A DNA stretch of 64,000 nucleotides from Winogradskya humida (GTDB lineage Bacteria; Actinomycetota; Actinomycetes; Mycobacteriales; Micromonosporaceae). This document shows positions 52,070 to 59,647 of the stretch, in pieces (the stretch's first letter is position 1; each line of letters begins with the position of its first letter). Position numbers and translations under genes: made by a program. A model generated the notes under the pieces. It was not told the DNA's origin and ran no database searches. It saw nothing but the letters and a program-made list of their open reading frames with translations. The stretch is taken from positions 95,411 to 159,410 of the forward strand of contig NZ_BOMN01000115.1 of assembly GCF_016862215.1 (NCBI RefSeq). The letters run 5' to 3'.

Positions 52070-53859
52070 TGCCCAAGCGGGTGCCGTTGCGGCACAGCCT
52101 GGTGACGCGGCTGCTGGTGACGTCGGTGCTGATCGCGGTGGCGGCCATCGCGGCGACAGCCTGGCTCGCCACCACCACCGCGACCCGCGCGATCACCCAG
52201 GAACGGGGGCAGTCGCTCACCGACGACAAGGGCGTCTACGACATGCTCATCGGTTACGCGGCCACCCATGCGGACTGGTCCGGCGCCCCGGCGCTGATCG
52301 ACGCGCGGGCGGCGAAGCTGGGCCGGCGGATCACCCTGATGACCGGTGACCGGGCGGTCATCGCCGACAGCGGCCCCGGCGGCCCGTCGCTGCGCAGCGC
52401 CCGCCCGTCGGCCGAGGTCGACCCGCTCGACCTGGACCTCGGCCTGACCGGGGGCACCGAGCGCATCGACGCCCGCGTCGTCGGGCCGTTCAAGGTGGCG
52501 CCCGCCGACCGGACCGTGCTGGACAAGATCGCCGACGACGAGCTGAACTGCCTGCGCAAGACGGGCCTGGACGCCAAGGTGGAGCGGCTGCCGAGCGGCC
52601 GTCCCACGATCACTCTCACCACGCCGGACCCCGCGGGTGAGGCCTCCCGATGCCGGCAGGAACTCGCCGAAGCCACCACCAAGTCCGAGGACAAGGCGCT
52701 GGTCACGCTCGGGCGGTCGGTGGCGCGCTGCCTCGGCGTGCAGAACGAGGTGGGGGTGGGGGTCCGGCCCGACTTCACCACGTACATGTACAAGGTCCCC
52801 GAGCGCGACCTGCCGAGAACCCAGGTGGCCGCGGCGCGGGAACTGATGGACGCAGGCGCCACCGGCCGGGTCAGCGGCTGCGTGGAGAAGTCGCGGCAGG
52901 CCCAGCTCCGGCCGTACGTGGCCCCGCCCGCACTGCTGTTCGTGACCAACCCGGCCACCGGCACCGACCAGACCACGTTCACCCTGTCCGGCGAGAACCG
53001 GACCCGGGTCATCGGGGTGACCGGCGCCGTCCTGCTCGCCACCATCCTCGCCACGGTCCTCGCCGGCCGCCGCCTGGTCCGGCCGCTGCGCGCGCTCACC
53101 GTGGCCGCCGACGGGCAGACCACCGCCCCGGTATCGACGCACGACGAGATCGGCCGGCTCGCCCGCGCCCTCAACGACTCGGCGAGCCGCCGGGACCGCG
53201 CGGAGGCCCAGCGGCGGGCGATGGTCAGCGATGTGGCGCACGAGCTGCGTACCCCGCTGACCAACATCCGCAGCTGGCTCGAGGCCGCCCAGGACGACCT
53301 CGCCCCGACCGACGCCCAGCTGCTCGGCCTGCTGCACGAGGAGGCCCTGCTCCTGCAGCACATCATCGACGACCTGAGCGACCTGGCCGCCGCGGACGCG
53401 GGCACCCTGCGGATCCACGCCGAGCCGACGCCGATCCGCGACGTCCTCACGCAGGTGGTGGACAGCCACCGGGGCACGGCACACGCGGCGGGGGTCTCGC
53501 TGGTCTCCCTGGTGCGCGGCGACCCGATCCTGCCCGCCGACGCCGTGCGCGTGCGCCAGCTGATCGGCAACCTCGTGTCGAACGCGATCCGCCACACCCC
53601 ACCCGGCGGCACGGTCACGGTCGCGTCCCATCATGGGACGATCACCGTACGCGACACCGGCATCGGCATCGCCCCCGAGAACCTCCCGAAGATCTTCGAC
53701 CGCTTCTGGCGCGCCGACGAGTCCCGCAGCAGAGCCACCGGCGGCAGCGGCCTCGGCCTGGCCATCGCCCGCAAGATCACCGAAGCCCACGGCGGCACCA
53801 TCGACGTCGAGAGCGAACCGGGCCACGGCACGCTCTTCACTGTGACTCTGCCGCTCTAG
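52069..53859 (+). CDS. Sensor histidine kinase
   Basis: The 596-residue kinase has two spans (LLVTSVLIAVAAIAATAWLA near 20-38 and VIGVTGAVLLATILATVLAG near 315-335) bounding an extracellular sensor domain of about 270 residues with several Cys. A HAMP domain, the dimerisation helix with phospho-accepting His391 (VAHELRTPLTN), and an ATPase domain with N (QLIGNLVSNAIRHTP), G1 (RDTGIGI), F and G2 (GGSGLGLAIARKI) boxes follow. It starts in the response-regulator stop (TGATG). The large extracytoplasmic domain suggests direct ligand sensing. Confidence 0.94.
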   Translation: MPKRVPLRHSLVTRLLVTSVLIAVAAIAATAWLATTTATRAITQERGQSLTDDKGVYDMLIGYAATHADWSGAPALIDARAAKLGRRITLMTGDRAVIADSGPGGPSLRSARPSAEVDPLDLDLGLTGGTERIDARVVGPFKVAPADRTVLDKIADDELNCLRKTGLDAKVERLPSGRPTITLTTPDPAGEASRCRQELAEATTKSEDKALVTLGRSVARCLGVQNEVGVGVRPDFTTYMYKVPERDLPRTQVAAARELMDAGATGRVSGCVEKSRQAQLRPYVAPPALLFVTNPATGTDQTTFTLSGENRTRVIGVTGAVLLATILATVLAGRRLVRPLRALTVAADGQTTAPVSTHDEIGRLARALNDSASRRDRAEAQRRAMVSDVAHELRTPLTNIRSWLEAAQDDLAPTDAQLLGLLHEEALLLQHIIDDLSDLAAADAGTLRIHAEPTPIRDVLTQVVDSHRGTAHAAGVSLVSLVRGDPILPADAVRVRQLIGNLVSNAIRHTPPGGTVTVASHHGTITVRDTGIGIAPENLPKIFDRFWRADESRSRATGGSGLGLAIARKITEAHGGTIDVESEPGHGTLFTVTLPL

Positions 53860-54435
53860 CTACTTCTTCGCGGCGGCCGCTTCGCGCTCGCAGTCCGGCT
53901 CGAGTCTCATGGCCTCGACGATCGAGGCCTCGTCGTCCTGGCTCCCGCCGAGCGAATAGCTGAGGCCGTCCTCGGTCGGTTCGAGGTGCTTGACGCCCTT
54001 GGCCTTGAGGCACTTCATCACGGCGAGGTTGAAGTCGCGGGCCTCCGGGTTGGCCGGGTCCTTCTCCCACGGCGGCAGTGGTGCGTACAGCGGTTCGCAG
54101 TATCGGAACGCCGCCACCGCGGTCGTGTCCCCCTTGGACGTCGCGGGCTGGTGCGCCGCGTCACTGGCTTTCTTGAGAGTCACGGTGTTGTTGCTGGGGT
54201 TGTCGACGCCGTGTTCCTCGAGGCACTTGTACAGCGGCGTGAACAGCGCCTCGTACTCCTCGTCGGTCTCGTCGAGGCGGTGCCGGGGCCGCTCCGAGGT
54301 GGGCGAGGGGCTCGCCGCGGGGACGGCGCTGACGAGCGTGGCGACCTTGGGCGGGGCGTCGGCCTGTGTCGACGATCCGCACGCCGTCAGCGCGGTCAGC
54401 GCAATCGCGGCTACCAGTATGTGACTCCTGCGCAT
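53860..54435 (-). CDS. Small secreted lipoprotein (paralogue B)
   Basis: The 191-residue protein has the same lipoprotein leader as paralogue A (MRRSHILVAAIALTALTAC, lipid Cys19) and the same four-Cys core: YKCLEEHGVD, FRYCEPLYAPLPPWEKDPANPEARDF, VMKCLKAKGVKHLE and RLEPDCERE. A Shine-Dalgarno GGGAG precedes the ATG, and the DNA upstream (GTCCCGGGCCGGAC) matches the region upstream of paralogue A. The stop lies directly against the kinase stop on the opposite strand. Function unknown. Confidence 0.85.
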   Translation of the reverse strand: MRRSHILVAAIALTALTACGSSTQADAPPKVATLVSAVPAASPSPTSERPRHRLDETDEEYEALFTPLYKCLEEHGVDNPSNNTVTLKKASDAAHQPATSKGDTTAVAAFRYCEPLYAPLPPWEKDPANPEARDFNLAVMKCLKAKGVKHLEPTEDGLSYSLGGSQDDEASIVEAMRLEPDCEREAAAAKK

Positions 54436-54499
54436 TGCGGTTGCTCCCTGTCCGGCCCGGGACGTTCCCAGGCCCGTCGGAAAGCCTTCCGGCGAGAAG

Positions 54500-55693
54500 T
54501 TAGGACTTTGTCAGATCGCCCTGCCACTGCAGCAGCAGGATGGTGGCGTCGTCCTGCAGACAGTCCTGCTGGTACTCGAGGATGGCGTGCACGAGCCGGC
54601 GCGCGGTCTCGGCAGCGGGCAGGTCGTCGGCCACGGCGCGGGTGGCGAAGTCGATCAGCCGGTCGACGCCGAACGGGTCGCCGTCCTTGCCGCGGGCCTC
54701 GGTGATGCCGTCGGTGTAGAGCAGCACCTGATCGCCGGGTTCGAGCGCTTCCTGGATCACCACCGGCGGCCGGCGGTCACCGAGGGTCACGGGCAGCGCG
54801 GTGGGGGTCGGCAGGACGGTGACGACCCGGCCGCCACGCAGCACGATGCCGCTGGGGTGCCCGGCCGAGATGACCCGCAGGATGCCGGTGTCCTGGTCGA
54901 GCTCGGCGAGCACCGCGGTGATCATGCCGGTGCGGTCGTGGTCACGGACGGCATCGTCGAGGTGGTGGTAGGTCGCGGTCAGATCCAGACCACCCCGGCG
55001 AGCATTCCGGTACGCGGCCAGCGCGATCGAAGCCAGGATCACCGCGCGCATACCCCCGGCGGAGCCGTGCCCGACGGCGTCGAACAGCGCCAGGTGGGCG
55101 GTGTCCTCGTTGACCGCGTAGTCGAAGGCGTCGCCGCCGACGTCGTAACACGGCTCGAGGATGCCGGCGATCACGACGCGGCTCGTCGCGAACGTCAGCG
55201 GGGGCAGCTGGGCCCGCAGCATCTCGGCGGCCAGCCGCATCGGCTCGCGCCGGCGCAGCCGCTCGATCGTGTCGCTGTAGAGGTCGCACGTCACCACCAG
55301 CTCACCGACCAGCGCGGCAACGGTCGCGTAGTCGTCAACCGCCTGCTCGTCCAGCGGGCCACCGGTGACGACCTGCAGGACACCCATCCGCTCGCTGCCG
55401 TCCAGCAGCGGGATCCACACCACGTGACCGCCGTGGTCGACCTCGACGACCTGTGGCCTCCCCGTGGTGTACGCGCGGCCCGCGACGGTGCCGTCGACGG
55501 CGACGGGCTCCGGTTGCGGCTCCCGGTCGCCGGGCAGCGGCAGCAGCCCCCGTTGCCGGTGATCGACGACGTAGATGACCAGTGCGGTGACACCGAGCAG
55601 GCCGGCCGCCTGCATGGCCATGGCGGAAAGATCCTCGGGGCGGGCCTGGTAGCCCTGCCGGATCAGTTGCCGGAGTGCCGCAAGAGTGCTCAC
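54500..55693 (-). CDS. GAF-SpoIIE serine phosphatase
   Basis: The 397-residue cytosolic protein has a GAF-like sensor (about 20-140, GLLGVTALVIYVVDHRQRGLLPLP to DDYATVAALVGELV) and a PPM/SpoIIE phosphatase domain (about 150-395). The latter carries CYDVGGDAFDYAV, ALFDAVGHGSAGGMRAV, GDQVLLYTDGITEAR and DDATILLLQW, with the metal-binding Asp residues present. Such phosphatases act on anti-sigma-factor antagonists in the general stress or sporulation response. The GTG at 55693 is set by GGAGGAGG upstream. No anti-sigma partner gene is adjacent. Confidence 0.91.
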   Translation of the reverse strand: MSTLAALRQLIRQGYQARPEDLSAMAMQAAGLLGVTALVIYVVDHRQRGLLPLPGDREPQPEPVAVDGTVAGRAYTTGRPQVVEVDHGGHVVWIPLLDGSERMGVLQVVTGGPLDEQAVDDYATVAALVGELVVTCDLYSDTIERLRRREPMRLAAEMLRAQLPPLTFATSRVVIAGILEPCYDVGGDAFDYAVNEDTAHLALFDAVGHGSAGGMRAVILASIALAAYRNARRGGLDLTATYHHLDDAVRDHDRTGMITAVLAELDQDTGILRVISAGHPSGIVLRGGRVVTVLPTPTALPVTLGDRRPPVVIQEALEPGDQVLLYTDGITEARGKDGDPFGVDRLIDFATRAVADDLPAAETARRLVHAILEYQQDCLQDDATILLLQWQGDLTKS

Positions 55694-55705
55694 GGGACCT
55701 CCTCC

Positions 55706-55797
55706 TCCGGCAGTGAACCGGCTGGGCGGTAGACCGGAACTCTTCCGGCAGCGAACCGGCCCGGCTGCGGACCGAATCCTCCGGCAGCGAACCGGCT
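55706..55797. repeat. Three iterated 17-18 bp units in the phosphatase promoter
   Basis: TCCGGCAGTGAACCGGCT (55706-55723), TCCGGCAGCGAACCGGC (55744-55760) and TCCGGCAGCGAACCGGCT (55780-55797) are spaced 36-38 bases apart. A related GTTCNNTCGGGAACC lies further out near 55800-55815. The innermost unit carries part of the Shine-Dalgarno region of the phosphatase. The spacing of about 3.5 helical turns suggests protein binding or repeated duplication. Confidence 0.65.
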
Positions 55798-55898
55798 TGG
55801 TTCCCGAGTGAACCAGACGGTGAACGGAACGCGAAATGAACCGTCGTCACCCGTCAATATGGTGGCCGGTGGGCACTTTTGTCCATTAGCGTGGTGGC

Positions 55899-56759
55899 GT
55901 GCCCGATTTTCCCCGAGCGCGGGTCGCCGCCTGCGGTGGCCTGGTCGCCTTCGTGCTCATCATCGGTGCGGGAGCCCTGGCCATCAACCGGGCAGCCGGC
56001 CGTGACGGCGTCATGGCGCAGGCCGATCCCGTTGTGCCCCCGCAGGCCGCCCTGGTGCGGACGGTCCCGCCGCTGCGGGCCGCCCCCGCCCCCGCCGGGC
56101 TGCCGAAGATCGACTACTGGGGTGCCGCCGCAGGCTTCCCCGCGGACCGCGCGTCGACGTCGGTGAGGATGGTCCTCGAGGGACTCAGCCCGCATCGGAA
56201 CCTGGTCGTCTATGACGCCGAGGGCGGGCGGCCCCGGGCCGTGCTGCCGCCGAAGATCAGCGGGATGCCGGTGGTCGTCCCGATCGTGGAACGCGCCAAC
56301 GGCTGGGTCGGAGTTCTGCTGCCCACGCTCAACCGGCGCGTCGGCTGGATCCCCGACGGCGGCTGGACCCCGGCGACGCTGCGCGATCAGCTGATCATGA
56401 AACTCAGCACCCACCGCCTGACCTGGCTGCGGGACGGTGCGAAACAGGGGGAGTGGAAGGTCGCCACGGGTACCGAGAACACACCGACACCCCTCGGCCG
56501 TACGTTCGTGCTGGGCCGGACCGGGACGGACGGGGCGGCGTACGCGCAGCTCGATGCTCTTGTTCTCGGCTCGATCCCGGAGAACCCCGGGGCGCTGGCA
56601 CCCAGCCTGCGCGACGGCCACACCGCGATCCACGCCTGGTACCGCCCGTCGGCCCTGGGCCGCAGCACCTCGAACGGGTGCATCCGCATGTCACCCGCCG
56701 CCCAGCGAACCGTGTTGCGGCAGGTCAAGCCCGGTGTCGTCGTACACATCATCAACTGA
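55899..56759 (+). CDS. L,D-transpeptidase (YkuD) with membrane anchor
   Basis: The 286-residue protein starts at a GTG (VPDFPRARVAACGG). It has an N-terminal hydrophobic anchor (LVAFVLIIGAGALAI), a linker rich in Ala and Pro, an SH3-like region (VVPIVERANGWVGVLLPTLNRRVGWI) and a YkuD catalytic domain. In the last part, His245 in IHAWYRPSALGRSTSNGCIRM and the nucleophile Cys261 form the active site; the usual His before GC is Asn (SNGC), an accepted variant. It forms 3-3 cross-links in peptidoglycan. Confidence 0.9.
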   Translation: MPDFPRARVAACGGLVAFVLIIGAGALAINRAAGRDGVMAQADPVVPPQAALVRTVPPLRAAPAPAGLPKIDYWGAAAGFPADRASTSVRMVLEGLSPHRNLVVYDAEGGRPRAVLPPKISGMPVVVPIVERANGWVGVLLPTLNRRVGWIPDGGWTPATLRDQLIMKLSTHRLTWLRDGAKQGEWKVATGTENTPTPLGRTFVLGRTGTDGAAYAQLDALVLGSIPENPGALAPSLRDGHTAIHAWYRPSALGRSTSNGCIRMSPAAQRTVLRQVKPGVVVHIIN

Positions 56760-56945
56760 CCGTGTCGTCGGGGACGACGGTGTGCTAGCTTGGGCCCGTT
56801 GCAGTTTTGGTTTCCTTAGACGTTCTCAACGCCTGGTGGGTTACTCAACCCGCCGGGCTATCGGTGTTTCGTCGCTTTCAGGGTTCCCCGGACAGCAGCG
56901 CGGGTTCCGCACAGTGCGGAAGCCACCAGTTGGCAGGAGAAGGTT
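56760..56945 (+). promoter_or_regulatory. Structured 5' leader of the cold-shock gene
   Basis: The 186-base stretch before the cold-shock start has no ORF but several hairpins. GTCGTC-GGG-GACGAC (56764-56778) probably ends the transpeptidase transcript. GGTGGGTT (56835-56842) pairs with AACCCGCC (56847-56854). TTCCGCA (56905-56911) pairs with TGCGGAA (56915-56921) just ahead of the AGGAGAAGG ribosome site. A possible -10 (GCTAGCTT, 56783-56790) would give a leader of about 150 bases, as in cspA-type mRNA thermosensors. Confidence 0.55.
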
Positions 56946-57149
56946 ATGGCTACAGGCACCGTAAAGTGGTTCAACGGCGACAAGGGCTTCGGCTTCATCA
57001 CCCAGGACGACGGGGGCTCTGACGTGTTCGCGCACTTCTCCGCCATCCAGTCCTCCGGTTTCCGGAGCCTCGAGGAGAACCAGCGCGTCGAGTTCGACGT
57101 CGCCCAGGGCGCCAAGGGCCTCCAGGCGGAGAACATTCGCCCGCTCTGA
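56946..57149 (+). CDS. Cold-shock protein (CspA family)
   Basis: This 67-residue single cold-shock domain protein (MATGTVKWFNGDKGFGFITQDDG) has RNP1 KGFGFI and RNP2 VFAHF, which bind single-stranded RNA and DNA as an RNA chaperone. It is full length. It has a strong Shine-Dalgarno AGGAGAAGG and a long structured leader, so post-transcriptional temperature control is likely. The terminator CCCCG-CAA-CGGGG follows. Confidence 0.96.
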   Translation: MATGTVKWFNGDKGFGFITQDDGGSDVFAHFSAIQSSGFRSLEENQRVEFDVAQGAKGLQAENIRPL

Positions 57150-57168
57150 TGTAAAACAGCCCAGTGAC

Positions 57169-57181
57169 CCCCGCAACGGGG
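57169..57181. terminator. Hairpin after the cold-shock gene
   Basis: CCCCG-CAA-CGGGG, a 5-bp GC stem, lies 19 bases after the stop codon. A further hairpin, GATCTCCC-AG-GGGAGATC, is at 57237-57254. Together they probably end the abundant cold-shock transcript. Confidence 0.6.
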
Positions 57182-57316
57182 ACATCGGGTGTGGTGGCGG
57201 CCGGTCGCCCCAGGTCGAGATCCGCGTTCTGCGCGTGATCTCCCAGGGGAGATCGGCCGTCTCCTTGTCCGCGTTTTCCCAGGTGGGGGCCGAGGGTAGC
57301 CGGTAATGTCCGGCTG

Positions 57317-57889
57317 GTGATCACCGTGCCTGCGGGGAGCAGTCTCACCCTGCGCTGCCCCGGTACGCAGGACCGCGTACTCGTCACCCTGGCCGAGGTG
57401 CGGGCCGACTTCATCGCCGAGCTGCCGCCCATTCCCGTGCTGAGCCTCGACGGCCCCGGCGTACGCAGGTTCGGCATCCTCGAACTCGTCACCACCGCCG
57501 GGCTGACCTGGGTCGAGGGTGAGCTGCGCGACGACCAGTTCCGGGTGATCGGCGACGCGCCGACGGACATCGTTCAGCGTCGCTCGGCACCCCGGCGCTC
57601 GGGCGCGCTGCCCGCCGTCGGCACCGCGCAGATCCAGACCGCCGACGGGCGTCGCCTGGTCCCCCTGACCGGCCGCGTGGAGGACATCTCGACGGTCGGC
57701 TTGCTGTTGCGCGCCATGCCGTCCCTCCCGCCCGACATCGAGCGCACGATGGTGCACGTCTCGATGCCGTGGGGGGAGTTGACCGCCACGGTCAGCACCG
57801 TCGCGCAACGCGCCGACCTGCTGCGGGGCACCTATGAGTGGATCGGCTCCTCGGACGCGGTGGAGCTGGCCGGTTTCTGCGCCCGCTGA
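57317..57889 (+). CDS. PilZ-like domain protein
   Basis: The 190-residue protein has an N-terminal beta domain (YcgR-like) and a C-terminal PilZ-like domain whose start RRSAPRRSG and VEDISTVGLLLRA correspond to the RxxxR and DxSxxG cyclic-di-GMP motifs. The RxxxR part (RRSAPRR) is intact, while the second motif reads EDIST-G. The GTG at 57317 opens the frame. Its last 58 bases overlap the convergent MarR gene. It may link c-di-GMP to envelope or motility behaviour; effector partners are not adjacent. Confidence 0.72.
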   Translation: MITVPAGSSLTLRCPGTQDRVLVTLAEVRADFIAELPPIPVLSLDGPGVRRFGILELVTTAGLTWVEGELRDDQFRVIGDAPTDIVQRRSAPRRSGALPAVGTAQIQTADGRRLVPLTGRVEDISTVGLLLRAMPSLPPDIERTMVHVSMPWGELTATVSTVAQRADLLRGTYEWIGSSDAVELAGFCAR

Positions 57890-58425
57890 CCGCTCCTGGG
57901 CAGCTGGTCGCGCTCTTGCGCCGGGAGCTGCTCCCGCTTTTGCGCCGGGAGCTGCTCGCGCTTTTGCGGCGGCAGTTGCTCCCGAAGGGCCGCGGCTATC
58001 TCTCCCGCTGCGGCGAGCTGTTCCGGCGTGAGGGCGTCGACGAACAGCTCCCGTACCGCCCGCAGGTGCGGCACCGTCGCCGCGTGGAACGCCTCCGCAC
58101 CCGCGGCCGCCAGGCTGATCTCCGCACCCCGGCTGTCGGCGGGCGTCTTCTCCCGGCGGATCAACCCTCGCCGTTCCATCCGCCCGAGGTGGTGCGACAG
58201 CCTGCTGCGCTCCCACCCGACCGTCGTGGCCAGCTCCGACGACCGCATCCGGGTCTCCGGGGCCTCGCTCAATGCCAGGAGTACGCCGTAATCGCCCGGC
58301 GACAACCCCGTATCGCTCTGCAGACGCGTGGCCACCACCGAGCGCAGGGCCTCGGTGGCCTCCAGAAAGTCGCGCCATGTCCGCAGCTCGTCACGGGTCG
58401 GCAGACGGCGCCGGGAACCGGGCAT
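57832..58425 (-). CDS. MarR-family regulator with repeated C-terminal tail
   Basis: The 197-residue protein has a MarR DNA-binding domain (YGVLLALSEAPETRMRSSELATTVGWERSRLSHHLGRMERRGLIRREKTPADSRGAEISLAAAG). It then has a tail with three near-identical octads (REQLPPQK, REQLPAQK, REQLPAQE) and a fourth, degenerate RDQLP. The ATG at 58425 (MPGSRRRLPT) follows GAAGGGTGG, so the upstream ATG at 58452 is less likely. The tail overlaps the convergent PilZ gene. It probably represses the divergent luciferase-like oxidoreductase. Confidence 0.88.
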   Translation of the reverse strand: MPGSRRRLPTRDELRTWRDFLEATEALRSVVATRLQSDTGLSPGDYGVLLALSEAPETRMRSSELATTVGWERSRLSHHLGRMERRGLIRREKTPADSRGAEISLAAAGAEAFHAATVPHLRAVRELFVDALTPEQLAAAGEIAAALREQLPPQKREQLPAQKREQLPAQERDQLPRSGQRAQKPASSTASEEPIHS

Positions 58426-58445
58426 AAGAATCCACCCTTCTCTGT

Positions 58446-58477
58446 TTGACATGTCGATCGTATAGCTGACACGTCAA
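58446..58477. promoter_or_regulatory. MarR operator between regulator and oxidoreductase
   Basis: TTGACATGTC (58446-58455) and GACACGTCAA (58468-58477) form an inverted repeat with one mismatch around twelve bases, covering the intergenic region. It probably overlaps both promoters and blocks transcription when occupied. Confidence 0.6.
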
Positions 58478-58495
58478 TTACTGGAGGACAGTGCC

Positions 58496-59524
58496 ATGAC
58501 CGACCTCGTGATGGGTCTCGACACGTTCGGCGACGTCCCGGATGACGACTCCGGGGTGCCGCTGAGCCACGCCGCCGCGATCCGGCAGGTCATCGACGAG
58601 GCCGTGCTCGCCGACGAGCTCGGTGTCGACGTGATCGCGCTGGGGGAGCACCACCGCCCCGAATACTCGATCTCGACCCCGGAGACGGTGCTTGCCGGCA
58701 TCGCCGCGCGTACCAGCCGGATCAAGCTCGCCTCCGGCGTGACCGTCCTCAGCTCCGACGACCCGGTCCGGGTTTTCCAGCGCTTCGCGACCGTCGACGC
58801 CATCTCGGGCGGCCGCGCGCAGGCGATCCTCGGCCGCGGCTCGTTCACCGAATCCTTCCCCCTCTTCGGGTACGACATGAGCGACTACGACGTCCTGTTC
58901 GAGGAGAAGCTCGACCTGTTCGTGAAGCTGCTCGACGAGAAACCCGTCACGTGGGACGGCACCACCCGAGCCGCGCTGACCGACGCCGACGTGTTCCCGA
59001 AGACCGAATCCGGCCGGCTAGACACGTGGGTCGGCGTCGGCGGGTCGCCGCAGTCGGTGGTGCGTACCGCTCGCTACGGACTGCCCCTCATGCTCGCCAT
59101 CATCGGCGGAGCCCCGGAACGCTTCGCCCCGTACGTCGACCTCTACCGGCGTGCCGCTGACCAGCTCGGCACGCTCGCCCACCCCGTCGGCATGCACTCG
59201 CCCGGCTTCATCGCCGACACCGACGAGCAGGCCCGCGAGCTGTACTACCCGACGTACAAGGTGATGCGTGACCGGATCGGCGCCCTGCGCGGCTGGCCCC
59301 CGCTGCGCCGCGCGGAGTTCGACGCCGAGGTCAAGGACGGCTCCATGTACGTCGGCAGCCCCGAGACCGTGGCCCGCCGCATCGCCGCGGCGGTGAAGTC
59401 CCTGGGCGTCGGCCGCTTCGACCTCGTCTACACGGCCGGTGCACAGCCGGTCAGCGCCCGCATGCACGCCGTCGAGCTCTACGGCTCCAAGGTGATGCCC
59501 ATGGTCCGCGACATGCTGGCGTGA
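58496..59524 (+). CDS. LLM-class flavin-dependent oxidoreductase
   Basis: This 342-residue luciferase-like TIM-barrel monooxygenase uses FMNH2 or F420H2 supplied by a reductase. Features are ADELGVDVIALGEHHRPEYSISTPETVLAGIAARTSRIKLASGV, DPVRVFQRFATVDAISGGRAQAILGRGSF, and the late YVGSPETVARRIAAAVKSLGV. Together they match the alkanal-monooxygenase-like group common in actinomycetes. The ATG follows GGAGG at suitable spacing. It is divergent from, and likely repressed by, the MarR-type gene. Substrate unknown. Confidence 0.9.
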   Translation: MTDLVMGLDTFGDVPDDDSGVPLSHAAAIRQVIDEAVLADELGVDVIALGEHHRPEYSISTPETVLAGIAARTSRIKLASGVTVLSSDDPVRVFQRFATVDAISGGRAQAILGRGSFTESFPLFGYDMSDYDVLFEEKLDLFVKLLDEKPVTWDGTTRAALTDADVFPKTESGRLDTWVGVGGSPQSVVRTARYGLPLMLAIIGGAPERFAPYVDLYRRAADQLGTLAHPVGMHSPGFIADTDEQARELYYPTYKVMRDRIGALRGWPPLRRAEFDAEVKDGSMYVGSPETVARRIAAAVKSLGVGRFDLVYTAGAQPVSARMHAVELYGSKVMPMVRDMLA

Positions 59525-59647
59525 TTTTCTTTCGGACTCCCGGGCAGAAGTCCGGCGCTTTGCTCTCAGTGAGGCCGCCAGGGTTGGGTTTGCGCTGCTC
59601 AGGGCGGTAGCGTCCGTCGCTGTTGCCTAGGGAAGAGGGTGCACCGC

